Assembly (NCBI GenBank): GCA_005878665.1
Contig: VBLR01000128.1
Span: forward strand, 1 to 18,327
Reading direction: 5' to 3'
DNA: 18,327 nt
Origin: Methanobacteriota archaeon
GTDB lineage: Archaea; Thermoplasmatota; Thermoplasmata; RBG-16-68-12
The notes under the pieces are model-generated. The model ran no database searches. It was not told the origin of the DNA and saw only the letters and a program-made list of their open reading frames with translations. The translations under genes were made by a program, and so were the position numbers. Within the stretch, counting starts at the first letter, position 1, and every line of letters begins with the position of its first letter. Positions 1 to 6,200 of this stretch are shown in pieces.

Positions 1-2
1 AT

Positions 3-890
3 AACCTCAGTGCGATGAACGGTACGACCACCGTGAACGCGTCTTTCGCGACGACCGCTGCCGGAGTCGGTTTCGTCGACGTCACGCAGCCGCGTACCAA
101 TGCCACCAACCTCACCAGCTACCGTCTCGTGGGGCCGCTGCTTCTCCCGAATGCTCCGCCCACCGCAGATTTCGTTTGGACGCCGACATCGGGCGACACG
201 AGCACCGTATTCACGTTCACCGCACAGGTGAGTGACGACCGGGATCCGCCCAGCGCGATCCAAGTCCGCTGGGACTGGACGGGCGACGGGACGTGGGATA
301 CCGGATGGTTCACGACGAAGACCGCGACACAATCGTACAGTTCGACGGGCAACAAGACCGTCGTCGTGCAAGCGATCGACTCCGGCGGCCTCACCGCGAC
401 GCAGTCCCACGTGGTCCAGGTGACCGCCACACCGCCGCCTCCCCCGCCTCCGAATGCACCGCCTTCGGTGGACTTCACCTGGACTCCGACGTCCGGCGAC
501 ACGACCACCGTGTTCACCTTCAACGCACAAGTGAGTGACGACCACGACCAACCGAGCGCGATCCAGGTCCGGTGGGACTGGAACGGCGATGGCACGTGGG
601 ACACCTCTTGGTCCACGACGAAGACCGCGACACACACCTTCGGCTCTGCGGGCGACTACACGGTCGTCGTGCGAGCAATCGACTCGGGCGGCCTCACCAC
701 GAGCAAGTCCCGCCTGGTTTCGGTTACCGCTGTGCCACCGCCGCCAATAGGGACCAACCCGGTATCCACCCAGACGCAGATACTCCTTCTCCTCGCGAGC
801 GTTTCGACTCCGATCATAATCGTGACTGCCATTGGCGTAATTGTTTATGCCATGAACCGCCTGCGACGCACACCCGGCCGCCGCGGTTGA
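3..890 (+). CDS. PKD-repeat cell-surface protein, C-terminal part (5' end outside window)
   Basis: The frame is open from the window edge, so the first ATG inside it (position 15) is probably internal and this is the C-terminal part of a longer protein. Two PKD-type beta-sandwich repeats of about 100 residues are visible, at roughly bases 150-450 and 453-740. Each begins NAPP and contains a WDW..GDGTWDT motif and a late AIDSGGLT motif. Proline-rich linkers follow each repeat. Near the C-terminus is one hydrophobic segment (LLLLASVSTPIIIVTAIGVI) followed by a basic tail (NRLRRTPGRR), as expected for a protein anchored in the membrane with its bulk outside. PKD domains are common in archaeal surface proteins, where they act in adhesion or as spacers. 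The role of this protein cannot be told because its N-terminal part is missing. Confidence 0.85.
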   Translation, partial: NLSAMNGTTTVNASFATTAAGVGFVDVTQPRTNATNLTSYRLVGPLLLPNAPPTADFVWTPTSGDTSTVFTFTAQVSDDRDPPSAIQVRWDWTGDGTWDTGWFTTKTATQSYSSTGNKTVVVQAIDSGGLTATQSHVVQVTATPPPPPPPNAPPSVDFTWTPTSGDTTTVFTFNAQVSDDHDQPSAIQVRWDWNGDGTWDTSWSTTKTATHTFGSAGDYTVVVRAIDSGGLTTSKSRLVSVTAVPPPPIGTNPVSTQTQILLLLASVSTPIIIVTAIGVIVYAMNRLRRTPGRRG

Positions 891-937
891 ACCAATCGGA
901 GGCGGCGACGCTTGCCTTGACCCCAAGTTCGTGACAG

Positions 938-1010
938 AGCCACCAGGGAGAATTGAACTCCCGACCTGCCGCTTACAAGGCGGCTGCTCTACCGACTGAG
1001 CTATGGTGGC
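938..1010 (-). tRNA. tRNA-Thr (anticodon UGU)
   Basis: Read on the minus strand, this 73-nt stretch folds as a tRNA. The acceptor arm is GCCACCA with TGGTGGC, the D stem is GCTC/GAGC, the anticodon stem is GCCGC/GCGGC around loop CTTGTAA (anticodon TGT), and the T stem is GGGAG/CTCCC around TTCAATT. The discriminator base is T. CCA is not encoded and there is no intron in the anticodon loop. It is divergent from the zinc-ribbon gene. Confidence 0.95.
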
Positions 1011-1033
1011 GCGCGGAGCCCATTGTGCCTTTC

Positions 1034-1043
1034 GGTAAAAGGG
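1034..1043 (-). promoter_or_regulatory. Candidate TATA element for tRNA-Thr
   Basis: CCCTTTTACC on the minus strand is centred about 28 bp before the first base of tRNA-Thr, which is the expected distance between an archaeal TATA box and the transcript start. The match to a canonical TATA box is only moderate. Confidence 0.45.
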
Positions 1044-1104
1044 TTTCCGGGCGCGTCCGAGTCGAATGACGCGAAGAGTCTCATTTTTGGAAATCATGGA
1101 AAAG

Positions 1105-1112
1105 CCTTTATT
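1105..1112 (+). promoter_or_regulatory. Candidate TATA element for the zinc-ribbon gene
   Basis: AAAGCCTTTATT ends at 1112 and is centred about 28-30 bp before the GTG at 1140. Transcription would begin within a few bases of that codon. This supports a leaderless mRNA and argues against the longer frame that opens further upstream. Confidence 0.55.
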
Positions 1113-1139
1113 CGCGCCACTCGGCCTCCGCACCGCTGC

Positions 1140-2603
1140 GTGATCAGTCTTCCTTGTCCAACCTGCGGTAGAGAGGTCTCTTTTCTTGAGCAGTACCAGC
1201 GGTACTACTGCTACGTCTGCGGAAACTATGCGCCGGACGGCTACGGTGATCGAGACGCAAAGATCTGTCCGACTTGCCGGGGCATCCTGTCGTACGTAGG
1301 CCAGTACAACCGATACTACTGCTACCGATGCAACGCGTACCCTCCGGACGATGCGGTCCTGCAATCGCTTGAAGCCACCTTGCCCGTCGACGTCCGACCC
1401 GCACCCGAAGCGAGCGAGCCCGCGGTCATCGCGGCGGAGCCCCAGAAAACGGTGGAGACCGAAAAACCGATCGAGGCCGGGAAGGAAGTCGAGGTCAAGA
1501 AGGAGCCCGAGGTCGAGGAGGCCGCGGAGCCCGCGGTGACCGCGACCGCAGCGACGACAGCACCCACTCGACAGCCCGAGGAGATCGTGGAAGAGGAGCC
1601 TCCTCACGAGGAAGCGCCGGGACCACGCCCGAGACCGCCGATCGTTCGTCTCAAGGTCTTCCAGGCGAAGAAGCCCGCGCTCATGGATCTCTGCAAGGCG
1701 TATGATCTCGATCCGACGGGGACGAAAGAGCAACTCCGCGAACGTTTACTGAGCTATCTGGATAACCTCGAAGGCGAGGCCGAACCGCAACAGGGCGAAG
1801 AGGAGACCGCGGTGCAAACCGAACCGGTCGTCGCCGAGCCCGCCGCCGAGGTGGAGCAAGAGTCCTCGCCGGGTATGAAGGAGACCGTCGAAGCCCCGTC
1901 CGTCGAAGAAGAACCGATGGGAGAAGAGCCCGTGAGTGACTCCCCTCAGGCGGTCCCAACTGAGACCGCCGAAACCCGTCCCTTGCAGGAACCCGTTGTG
2001 GAACCGGTTGAGACGCCGGTGTTTGTCTCGGTCTCCGAAACTCAGCAGGCTATTTCCGTCGCTCCCGCCATCGAGCCGACGCGGGCGCTCCATCCGTGTC
2101 CGACGTGCGGCCGCGAGCTCACGTATATCGCTCGATACCGACGGTGGTACTGCTACCATTGCCGGGCATACGCGCCTCTGAGCGAGTCGAAGTTCGCATG
2201 CCCGACCTGCGGCGCCGCGCTGCGTTGGATCGGGCAATACGAACGATGGTGGTGCGATTCCTGCCGACGGTACGCGCCCGCAGATCTCCCGAAGCCCGAG
2301 GCCGTCGCGGTCAGGGCCTCCAAGCCGGCGGAGATCGCGAAACCGGTCTCCTACGCGACCGCATACTCGACGACCGCGATCACGCATCGCCACCGGAGCC
2401 CGGGGAGCGGGATCGGCCTCGTGGGGTTCGGCATTCTCCTGTTCGTGGTGTACGAACTCCTGGTGGACTTGCCCGGAGCGCTCTCGTACACCACGGGGAT
2501 CGTGGTTACACCGGACCTCGCGTTCGGCCTCCGGTTCTTCGCGTTCGTCTTCGTGGCGCTCGGCGCGATCATGGGCTTGTCGGCGGTACGCGACCGGCGC
2601 TGA
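1140..2603 (+). CDS. Membrane-anchored protein with four zinc ribbons and a SAP-like domain
   Basis: This 487-residue protein of unrecognised function has a clear domain layout. Two zinc ribbons come first (Cys 6, 9, 24, 27 and Cys 43, 46, 61, 64), each CPTC followed by an aromatic-rich segment ending YYCYxC. A long acidic, Pro/Glu-rich linker follows. Within it, near residues 170-207, is a helix-turn-helix-like stretch (LMDLCKAYDLDPTGTKEQL) that fits the SAP nucleic-acid-binding motif. Two more zinc ribbons lie near residues 319-340 and 353-375, and two hydrophobic helices near 424-448 and 460-482 close the protein. The frame stays open upstream to a TTG at 1023, but the GTG at 1140 directly precedes the first zinc ribbon and has a TATA box at leaderless distance. 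A membrane-tethered nucleic-acid- or protein-binding role is inferred. Confidence 0.8.
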   Translation: MISLPCPTCGREVSFLEQYQRYYCYVCGNYAPDGYGDRDAKICPTCRGILSYVGQYNRYYCYRCNAYPPDDAVLQSLEATLPVDVRPAPEASEPAVIAAEPQKTVETEKPIEAGKEVEVKKEPEVEEAAEPAVTATAATTAPTRQPEEIVEEEPPHEEAPGPRPRPPIVRLKVFQAKKPALMDLCKAYDLDPTGTKEQLRERLLSYLDNLEGEAEPQQGEEETAVQTEPVVAEPAAEVEQESSPGMKETVEAPSVEEEPMGEEPVSDSPQAVPTETAETRPLQEPVVEPVETPVFVSVSETQQAISVAPAIEPTRALHPCPTCGRELTYIARYRRWYCYHCRAYAPLSESKFACPTCGAALRWIGQYERWWCDSCRRYAPADLPKPEAVAVRASKPAEIAKPVSYATAYSTTAITHRHRSPGSGIGLVGFGILLFVVYELLVDLPGALSYTTGIVVTPDLAFGLRFFAFVFVALGAIMGLSAVRDRR

Positions 2604-2610
2604 GCCGCAA

Positions 2611-2620
2611 AGGTTTTTCC
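2611..2620 (+). promoter_or_regulatory. Candidate TATA element for raSEA
   Basis: AAAGGTTTTTCC is centred about 30 bp before the ATG at 2646 in otherwise GC-rich DNA. The implied transcript start lies a few bases before the ATG. No Shine-Dalgarno sequence is visible, so the mRNA is probably leaderless. Confidence 0.5.
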
Positions 2621-2645
2621 CGGCCGGGACGTTCGGCGCCGGGCC

Positions 2646-3662
2646 ATGCGGCTCCAGCAGGTCGTGAAGGACGAACGACGCCCCCGCGAGTTCGACCCGC
2701 GGGAGTACATCTCCACGTGGACCGAGAAAGATCTCCTCCATGGCAAAGTCGTCGACGCGTGGGTCATCATCTTCCGCACCCGCGGGTGTTACTGGGCGCG
2801 CGCGAGTGGTTGCTCGATGTGCGGCTACGTGAACGATGTCGCACAGGAAGTCGCTCCGGCAGACATCAGCCATCAGCTCGACGTCGTCCTGAAGAAACAT
2901 CAGGGGCAGCCTATGGTGAAAGTCTACACGTCCGGGAACTTCTTCGACGACCACGAGGTCTCTCCCGACGTCCGGGAGCGAATCCTGAAGGAACTCGGCG
3001 ACCGCTGCGACAAGGTCATCGTCGAGACGCTCGCCCACCTGTTGCGCCGCGACCAGCTCGAGCACGCGATGCCCTTCGTGGACGAACTCGAGATCGCGTT
3101 GGGTCTTGAGTCGACGAACGAGAATGTCCTCAAGTACTCCGTGAACAAAGTGTGGGGCCTGAAGGAGCATGCACGGGCCGCGTCGGTGGCCCGCGAGGTC
3201 GGCGCGACGGTGAAGACGTATCTCCTGATCAAACCTCCCTTCTTGACGGAGCGGGAGGCGATTGAAGACGCGGTCCGGTCGGGACACGAGGCGGACCCGT
3301 TCAGCGATACGGTCTCCTTCAATCCGGTGAACGTCCAGAGCCGCACGATCGTCGACCGCCTGTTTCGTCGGGGCGAATACCGCCCTCCATGGCTCTGGTC
3401 CGTCGTGGAGGTCCTCGAGCGGACGCGAGACCTGAAAGCCCACGTGAAGAGCCACCCGACCGCAGGCGGCATGGTCCGCGGCGCGCACAATTGCGGAACC
3501 TGCGACCGCGGGGTCGTGAACGCGATCGAAGAATTCTCGCTCGGCCTCCGGGAGGATTTCGCCGACCTGTCGTGCGCCTGTCAGGAGGTGTGGCGCGCGT
3601 ACTGGGAGACCCAGCCGTTCATGCTGACCTCGTCCGATCCGCTTGCGGTACTCGAAGCGTAA
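2646..3662 (+). CDS. raSEA: Archaeosine synthase radical-SAM subunit RaSEA
   Basis: The 338-residue product resembles the Elp3-like radical-SAM family of archaeosine biosynthesis. In archaea RaSEA works with ArcS, which adds lysine to preQ0 at position 15 of tRNA; RaSEA then cleaves the adduct to give archaeosine. Visible features are the cysteines Cys48, Cys56 and Cys59 in TRGCYWARASGCSMCGY, the VYTSGNFFD and ETLAHLLRR segments, and ALGLESTNENVLKYSVNK, which fits the barrel strand. A second cysteine group follows near the C-terminus (Cys283, Cys286, Cys310, Cys312). The first group is spaced C-x7-C-x2-C rather than the classical C-x3-C-x2-C. The gene starts 42 bp after the preceding gene and probably has its own promoter. 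ArcS is not in this window. Confidence 0.88.
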   Translation: MRLQQVVKDERRPREFDPREYISTWTEKDLLHGKVVDAWVIIFRTRGCYWARASGCSMCGYVNDVAQEVAPADISHQLDVVLKKHQGQPMVKVYTSGNFFDDHEVSPDVRERILKELGDRCDKVIVETLAHLLRRDQLEHAMPFVDELEIALGLESTNENVLKYSVNKVWGLKEHARAASVAREVGATVKTYLLIKPPFLTEREAIEDAVRSGHEADPFSDTVSFNPVNVQSRTIVDRLFRRGEYRPPWLWSVVEVLERTRDLKAHVKSHPTAGGMVRGAHNCGTCDRGVVNAIEEFSLGLREDFADLSCACQEVWRAYWETQPFMLTSSDPLAVLEA

Positions 3663-3701
3663 CGTTCATCCGAGGTCCGAGGTTCGGGAGTCGCGATCCG
3701 G

Positions 3702-4022
3702 ATGCGCGACTACGAGCTGAAGAGAGGAACCGCGAAGGTCCTCGAGGGCGACGGCCTGCGAAAGATCGCCGCGAGTGTATTTGGCGACGTCGGAACGGAC
3801 GGCGCGAAAGTCCTCGTGTCATACGGGGCCCTCGAGAAGATGGTCGCATGGACCGATGGGAAGAAACTCTTCGTCGACACGACGATGAAGGCGGGTGTCG
3901 CGGATCACATCGCGACGGACACGATCAAAGCGTATAACGCCTTCCTCGAGAAGGCCACCGGCCTGACCGCCAAAGAACGGAGCAAGAAAGCACAGGAAGC
4001 CGCGAAGAAAGGCGCGGCCTGA
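3702..4022 (+). CDS. Small conserved archaeal protein, possibly DUF5611 family
   Basis: This 106-residue soluble protein begins MRDYELKRG and has a compact alpha/beta pattern. A charged helical C-terminus rich in Lys and Ala follows (KERSKKAQEAAKK). The opening resembles the archaeal DUF5611 family from memory, but this was not searched. No catalytic motif, signal peptide or membrane helix is seen. It starts 39 bp after raSEA with no clear TATA box or ribosome-binding site, so cotranscription with raSEA is likely. It converges on rpl12 with a 59-bp gap. The function is unknown. Confidence 0.7.
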   Translation: MRDYELKRGTAKVLEGDGLRKIAASVFGDVGTDGAKVLVSYGALEKMVAWTDGKKLFVDTTMKAGVADHIATDTIKAYNAFLEKATGLTAKERSKKAQEAAKKGAA

Positions 4023-4049
4023 CCGGAGAGTGCTCCCGCTCGCGCCGGA

Positions 4050-4091
4050 AGAAATGGAAACAGGGCAGGGCGGCCTTCGGCCTAGCCGAAG
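4050..4091 (-). terminator. Hairpin over the rpl12 stop codon with a downstream pyrimidine tract
   Basis: CTTCGGC and GCCGAAG (4075-4081 and 4085-4091) form a perfect 7-bp stem. The three-base loop is the TAG stop codon of rpl12 on the minus strand. A T-rich run (TTTCCATTTCTTCC) follows on the same strand at about 4050-4063. It could end the rpl1-rplP0-rpl12 transcript. The T run is interrupted and lies about 10 bases past the stem, so the call is tentative. Confidence 0.4.
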
Positions 4092-4390
4092 AGCGCGCCC
4101 AGGCCCGCGGCCGCCTCTTCCTCGGAGACCTTCTCTTCTTCCTTTTTCTCCTCTTTCTTCTTCTCTTCCTTCTTTTCGGCGGGAGGCGCTGCCGCAGGAG
4201 CGGCGGTCGGCATCGCGACGGCGGCCTTGAGGGCCTCGTCGATGTTCACGCCTTCCAGCGCGGCGGTCAGGGCCTTCACGCGGGTCTCGTCGACCTTCAC
4301 GCCGGCCGCCGTGAGGACCTTCTTCAGGTTCTCCTCGTTCACGGGCTTGCCGGCGGCGTGCAGGACCAACGCCCCGTACACATATTCCAT
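4082..4390 (-). CDS. rpl12: Ribosomal protein L12 (archaeal acidic stalk protein P1)
   Basis: The 102-residue acidic stalk protein has the archaeal P1/L12 layout. The helical dimerisation domain begins MEYVYGALVLHAAGKPVNEE, an Ala/Pro hinge lies near residues 60-70, a Lys/Glu-rich stretch follows, and the end is the conserved GLGALFG that contacts translation GTPases. It is the last gene of the rpl1-rplP0-rpl12 unit, 24 bp after rplP0. A strong Shine-Dalgarno (AAGGAGGTGA) sits just before the ATG, stronger than those of its neighbours. That suits the need for several L12 copies per P0. Confidence 0.97.
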   Translation of the reverse strand: MEYVYGALVLHAAGKPVNEENLKKVLTAAGVKVDETRVKALTAALEGVNIDEALKAAVAMPTAAPAAAPPAEKKEEKKKEEKKEEEKVSEEEAAAGLGALFG

Positions 4391-4414
4391 CTGTCGTCAC
4401 CTCCTTGCGTTTGA

Positions 4415-5296
4415 TCACCCGGTCGTCGTGCGAATTGCCTCGTCGGCCGCGCCGGGCGCGCGTGCCACAAGGGCGAGCATCTGAGTGTGAGCTTTCGCCA
4501 GGAGTAGTTTGATCGACTCTTTCGTCGGGAATTCGGATTCCACCGCGAGCCCGAGGGCTTGCGTGTGGGCCTTTGCGAGGAGCGGGCGAATCGTTTCCTT
4601 CGTCGGGTACGCGATCCCGAGGGCCAGTGCGAGAGCCTCCCGCCAAGCTTGGGCGATCTGTCCACGGACGACCGTGTCGTCGACGGCGAGCGCGTCCCGA
4701 CGGAACACGGTGCCTTCCTCGTAGGCGCCCTGCAGGTCGAGTCCGACAACAAGGGGGAAAATTTCGAGCCGTGCGAGCTGTTGGGCGACGTCCCTCGGGA
4801 TTCGCTGACCCGCTTTCACCATGAGCTTGTCTTGGCGGATGACGACCTTTCCGCGTTCAATCGCTGCGGGAATCCCGGCCTTCTGGAGTTCGCCGACGAC
4901 GGGGCCGGGCTTGAACGGCGTTTCGCCCGCGCGGACCCAAAGGTCCTCCGGCGCGACCTCGCCTCCTCGAGCGGGGGCGCGCGTCTTCGTCGCCTCGAGT
5001 TCCTTGAAGAGCCGGAACGGATTGATGTCCGCCGTCACCACGGCGGTCTGCCCCTGGATTGTTTCGCTCAGCTGGACCAGGGCCGGCTTCTTCTCGCTCG
5101 CCTGCTGCAAGGCGAGGCGCAGAAGGTTGTTCTTCGCGACCGTGATCGTCGCGCGTCCGGAGAGCTTCTTTCGGATGTCCTGGAACTGAGGCGCGGGGAT
5201 CCCGTGGATGTTGGCGATCCCGACGACGCGGGCCTGGGCGCAGCGGGTCGCGAGCGTCTCGACGAGTTGCTTCTTGTAGGGAGCGACGTGCGCCAT
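4415..5296 (-). CDS. rplP0: Ribosomal protein P0 (L10), lacking the acidic C-terminal tail
   Basis: The 293-residue P0 anchors the L12 dimers of the ribosomal stalk. The N-terminal rRNA-binding domain is clear (VVGIANIHGIPAPQFQDIRK and TVAKNNLLRLAL), followed by the middle domain (PFKPGPVVGELQKAGIPAAI). The helical spine then has repeats of the form YPTKETIRPLLAKAHTQAL and FPTKESIKLLLAKAHTQML, preceded by a similar segment (IAQAWREALALALG), enough for three L12 dimers. The protein stops at ARAPGAADEAIRTTTG. The Glu/Lys-rich tail ending GLGALFG found in most archaeal P0 proteins is absent, and the 24 bp before rpl12 cannot encode it. The ATG lies 9 bp after the rpl1 stop, so translational coupling is likely. 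Confidence 0.95.
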   Translation of the reverse strand: MAHVAPYKKQLVETLATRCAQARVVGIANIHGIPAPQFQDIRKKLSGRATITVAKNNLLRLALQQASEKKPALVQLSETIQGQTAVVTADINPFRLFKELEATKTRAPARGGEVAPEDLWVRAGETPFKPGPVVGELQKAGIPAAIERGKVVIRQDKLMVKAGQRIPRDVAQQLARLEIFPLVVGLDLQGAYEEGTVFRRDALAVDDTVVRGQIAQAWREALALALGIAYPTKETIRPLLAKAHTQALGLAVESEFPTKESIKLLLAKAHTQMLALVARAPGAADEAIRTTTG

Positions 5297-5305
5297 CAGA
5301 CCATC

Positions 5306-5944
5306 TCAGAGATACTTCACCGCCGGGCCCATCGTCGTCTTCACGTAGGCCGACTGAATATTGAAGCGTCCTCGCTCGAGCTTGCCCACGACCCGGCGCA
5401 TGAGGGCATCCAGATTCTCCGCGAGATCCTCCGGGGGCATGTCCCGGGTCCCGATCGCCGCGTGGAACGTCCGCTTGTCGCGGCTCCGGACGCGGACCGT
5501 GTTTCGCAAGGAGCTGATCAGGTTCGTCGGGTCCGCCGTCGGCGGCACGGGCCGAGGCATCCTCCCGCGCGGCCCGAGGACGACGCCGAGGCGCTTGCCG
5601 ATCACGGGCATCAGCGGGGCCTCGGCAATGAAGAAGTCGTACGACGTCGCGAGGCCCCTTGCCTTGCGCTTGTCGCTGGCGTACTCCTCGATCTCTTGCG
5701 GCTGGATCACGAGGTCCGCGACGTTCCTCGCCTTCAGGGCGAGTTCTCCCGACGCGAAGACGCACACGCGAATCGGTTTCCCACGTCCTTTGGGCAGGAC
5801 GACATCCTCTTCGACGCGATTCTTCGGGACGGAAAGATCAACGTCGCGAAGGTTCACGGCGACTTCGACGGACTCTTTGAACGCGCGGGGCTTGGCGGCC
5901 TCCAGAAGCTTCTTGATTGTCTCGACCGAGTGCTTGTCCGCCAA
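5306..5944 (-). CDS. rpl1: Ribosomal protein L1
   Basis: The 212-residue L1 forms the mobile stalk at the ribosomal E site and is a known autogenous translational repressor in archaea. Recognisable segments are RAFKESVEVAVNLRDVDLS, VLPKGRGKPIRVCVFA, GKRLGVVLGPRGRMPRPVPP and the late FNIQSAYVKTTMGP. The start is a TTG at 5944, supported by a GGAGG at 5954-5958, nine bases upstream, and by the usual L1 N-terminus. It begins the rpl1-rplP0-rpl12 unit and has its own promoter because a TrmB-type gene separates it from rpl11. Confidence 0.96.
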   Translation of the reverse strand: MADKHSVETIKKLLEAAKPRAFKESVEVAVNLRDVDLSVPKNRVEEDVVLPKGRGKPIRVCVFASGELALKARNVADLVIQPQEIEEYASDKRKARGLATSYDFFIAEAPLMPVIGKRLGVVLGPRGRMPRPVPPTADPTNLISSLRNTVRVRSRDKRTFHAAIGTRDMPPEDLAENLDALMRRVVGKLERGRFNIQSAYVKTTMGPAVKYL

Positions 5945-5952
5945 GGAAAGTC

Positions 5953-5995
5953 GCCTCCTGCAGTGTGTGCAGCCGCGAGGCCTCCTGCAGAGGAG
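5953..5995 (-). promoter_or_regulatory. Structured mRNA leader of rpl1: two adjoining hairpins sequestering the ribosome-binding site
   Basis: On the minus strand, hairpin A is CUCCU-CUGC-AGGAG (5995-5982). It abuts hairpin B, which has an outer stem GCCUC/GAGGC, a one-sided GCGG bulge, an inner stem CUGCA/UGCAG and a CACAC loop (5981-5953). The GGAGG ribosome-binding site (5954-5958) is wholly inside the 3' side of hairpin B. An 11-nt direct repeat (CTGCAGGAGGC, at 5953-5963 and 5980-5990) underlies the pair. The predicted transcript start is near 5993. L1 autoregulation through mRNA structures with an asymmetric loop is known in archaea; assigning this leader to L1 is inference. Confidence 0.5.
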
Positions 5996-6015
5996 AGGCG
6001 GCCAAAGAGCGTGGC

Positions 6016-6024
6016 CCTAATAAG
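6016..6024 (-). promoter_or_regulatory. TATA element for rpl1
   Basis: AAAGCCTTATTAGGG on the minus strand predicts transcription from about 5993, giving a leader of roughly 48 nt that begins at hairpin A. A similar element (AACCTTATTTAGGG) lies upstream of rpl11. Confidence 0.6.
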
Positions 6025-6139
6025 GCTTTGCGGACGTGCAGCTGTGGACCAATCTACGGGAGAGTGCGGCCGGAGAAGGCGAGCTTCGCCGCAGATGAAC
6101 GCCGCCACTCGGCTTCCCTCCAGCTCCGTCGACGGTGAA

Positions 6140-6160
6140 TTATCAGCCGGACGATGATAA
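6140..6160 (+). promoter_or_regulatory. Palindrome TTATCA-N9-TGATAA, candidate TrmB-type operator
   Basis: Perfect 6-bp half-sites lie just upstream of the TATA region of the TrmB-type gene. The half-sites resemble the Pyrococcus/Thermococcus TM box (TATCAC-N5-GTGATA), with two bases more between the TATCA and TGATA cores. Autoregulation by the adjacent gene product is the natural guess but is untested. Confidence 0.45.
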
Positions 6161-6162
6161 CT

Positions 6163-6176
6163 GCATAACCCTTTTG
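6163..6176 (+). promoter_or_regulatory. Candidate TATA/BRE region of the TrmB-type gene
   Basis: GCATAACCCTTTTG is the AT-rich element about 27 bp before the GTG at 6201. No Shine-Dalgarno sequence precedes that GTG, which fits a leaderless transcript. Confidence 0.45.
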
Positions 6177-6200
6177 TAGCAATCTCCCCTAGCCCGGTCC

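Noticed and set aside
1023..1139. N-terminal extension of the zinc-ribbon protein from a TTG at 1023
   Set aside because: The extension has no recognisable protein features, crosses the tRNA-Thr promoter region and contains the TATA box for the GTG start at 1140.
1746..3488. 580-codon open frame on the minus strand
   Set aside because: It is antisense to the zinc-ribbon gene and raSEA, has a composition rich in Arg, Asp and His, and shows no domain. It is a by-product of GC-rich codon use.
4559..6157. 532-codon open frame on the plus strand
   Set aside because: It is antisense to rplP0 and rpl1, which are certain genes, and has no promoter or recognisable protein pattern.
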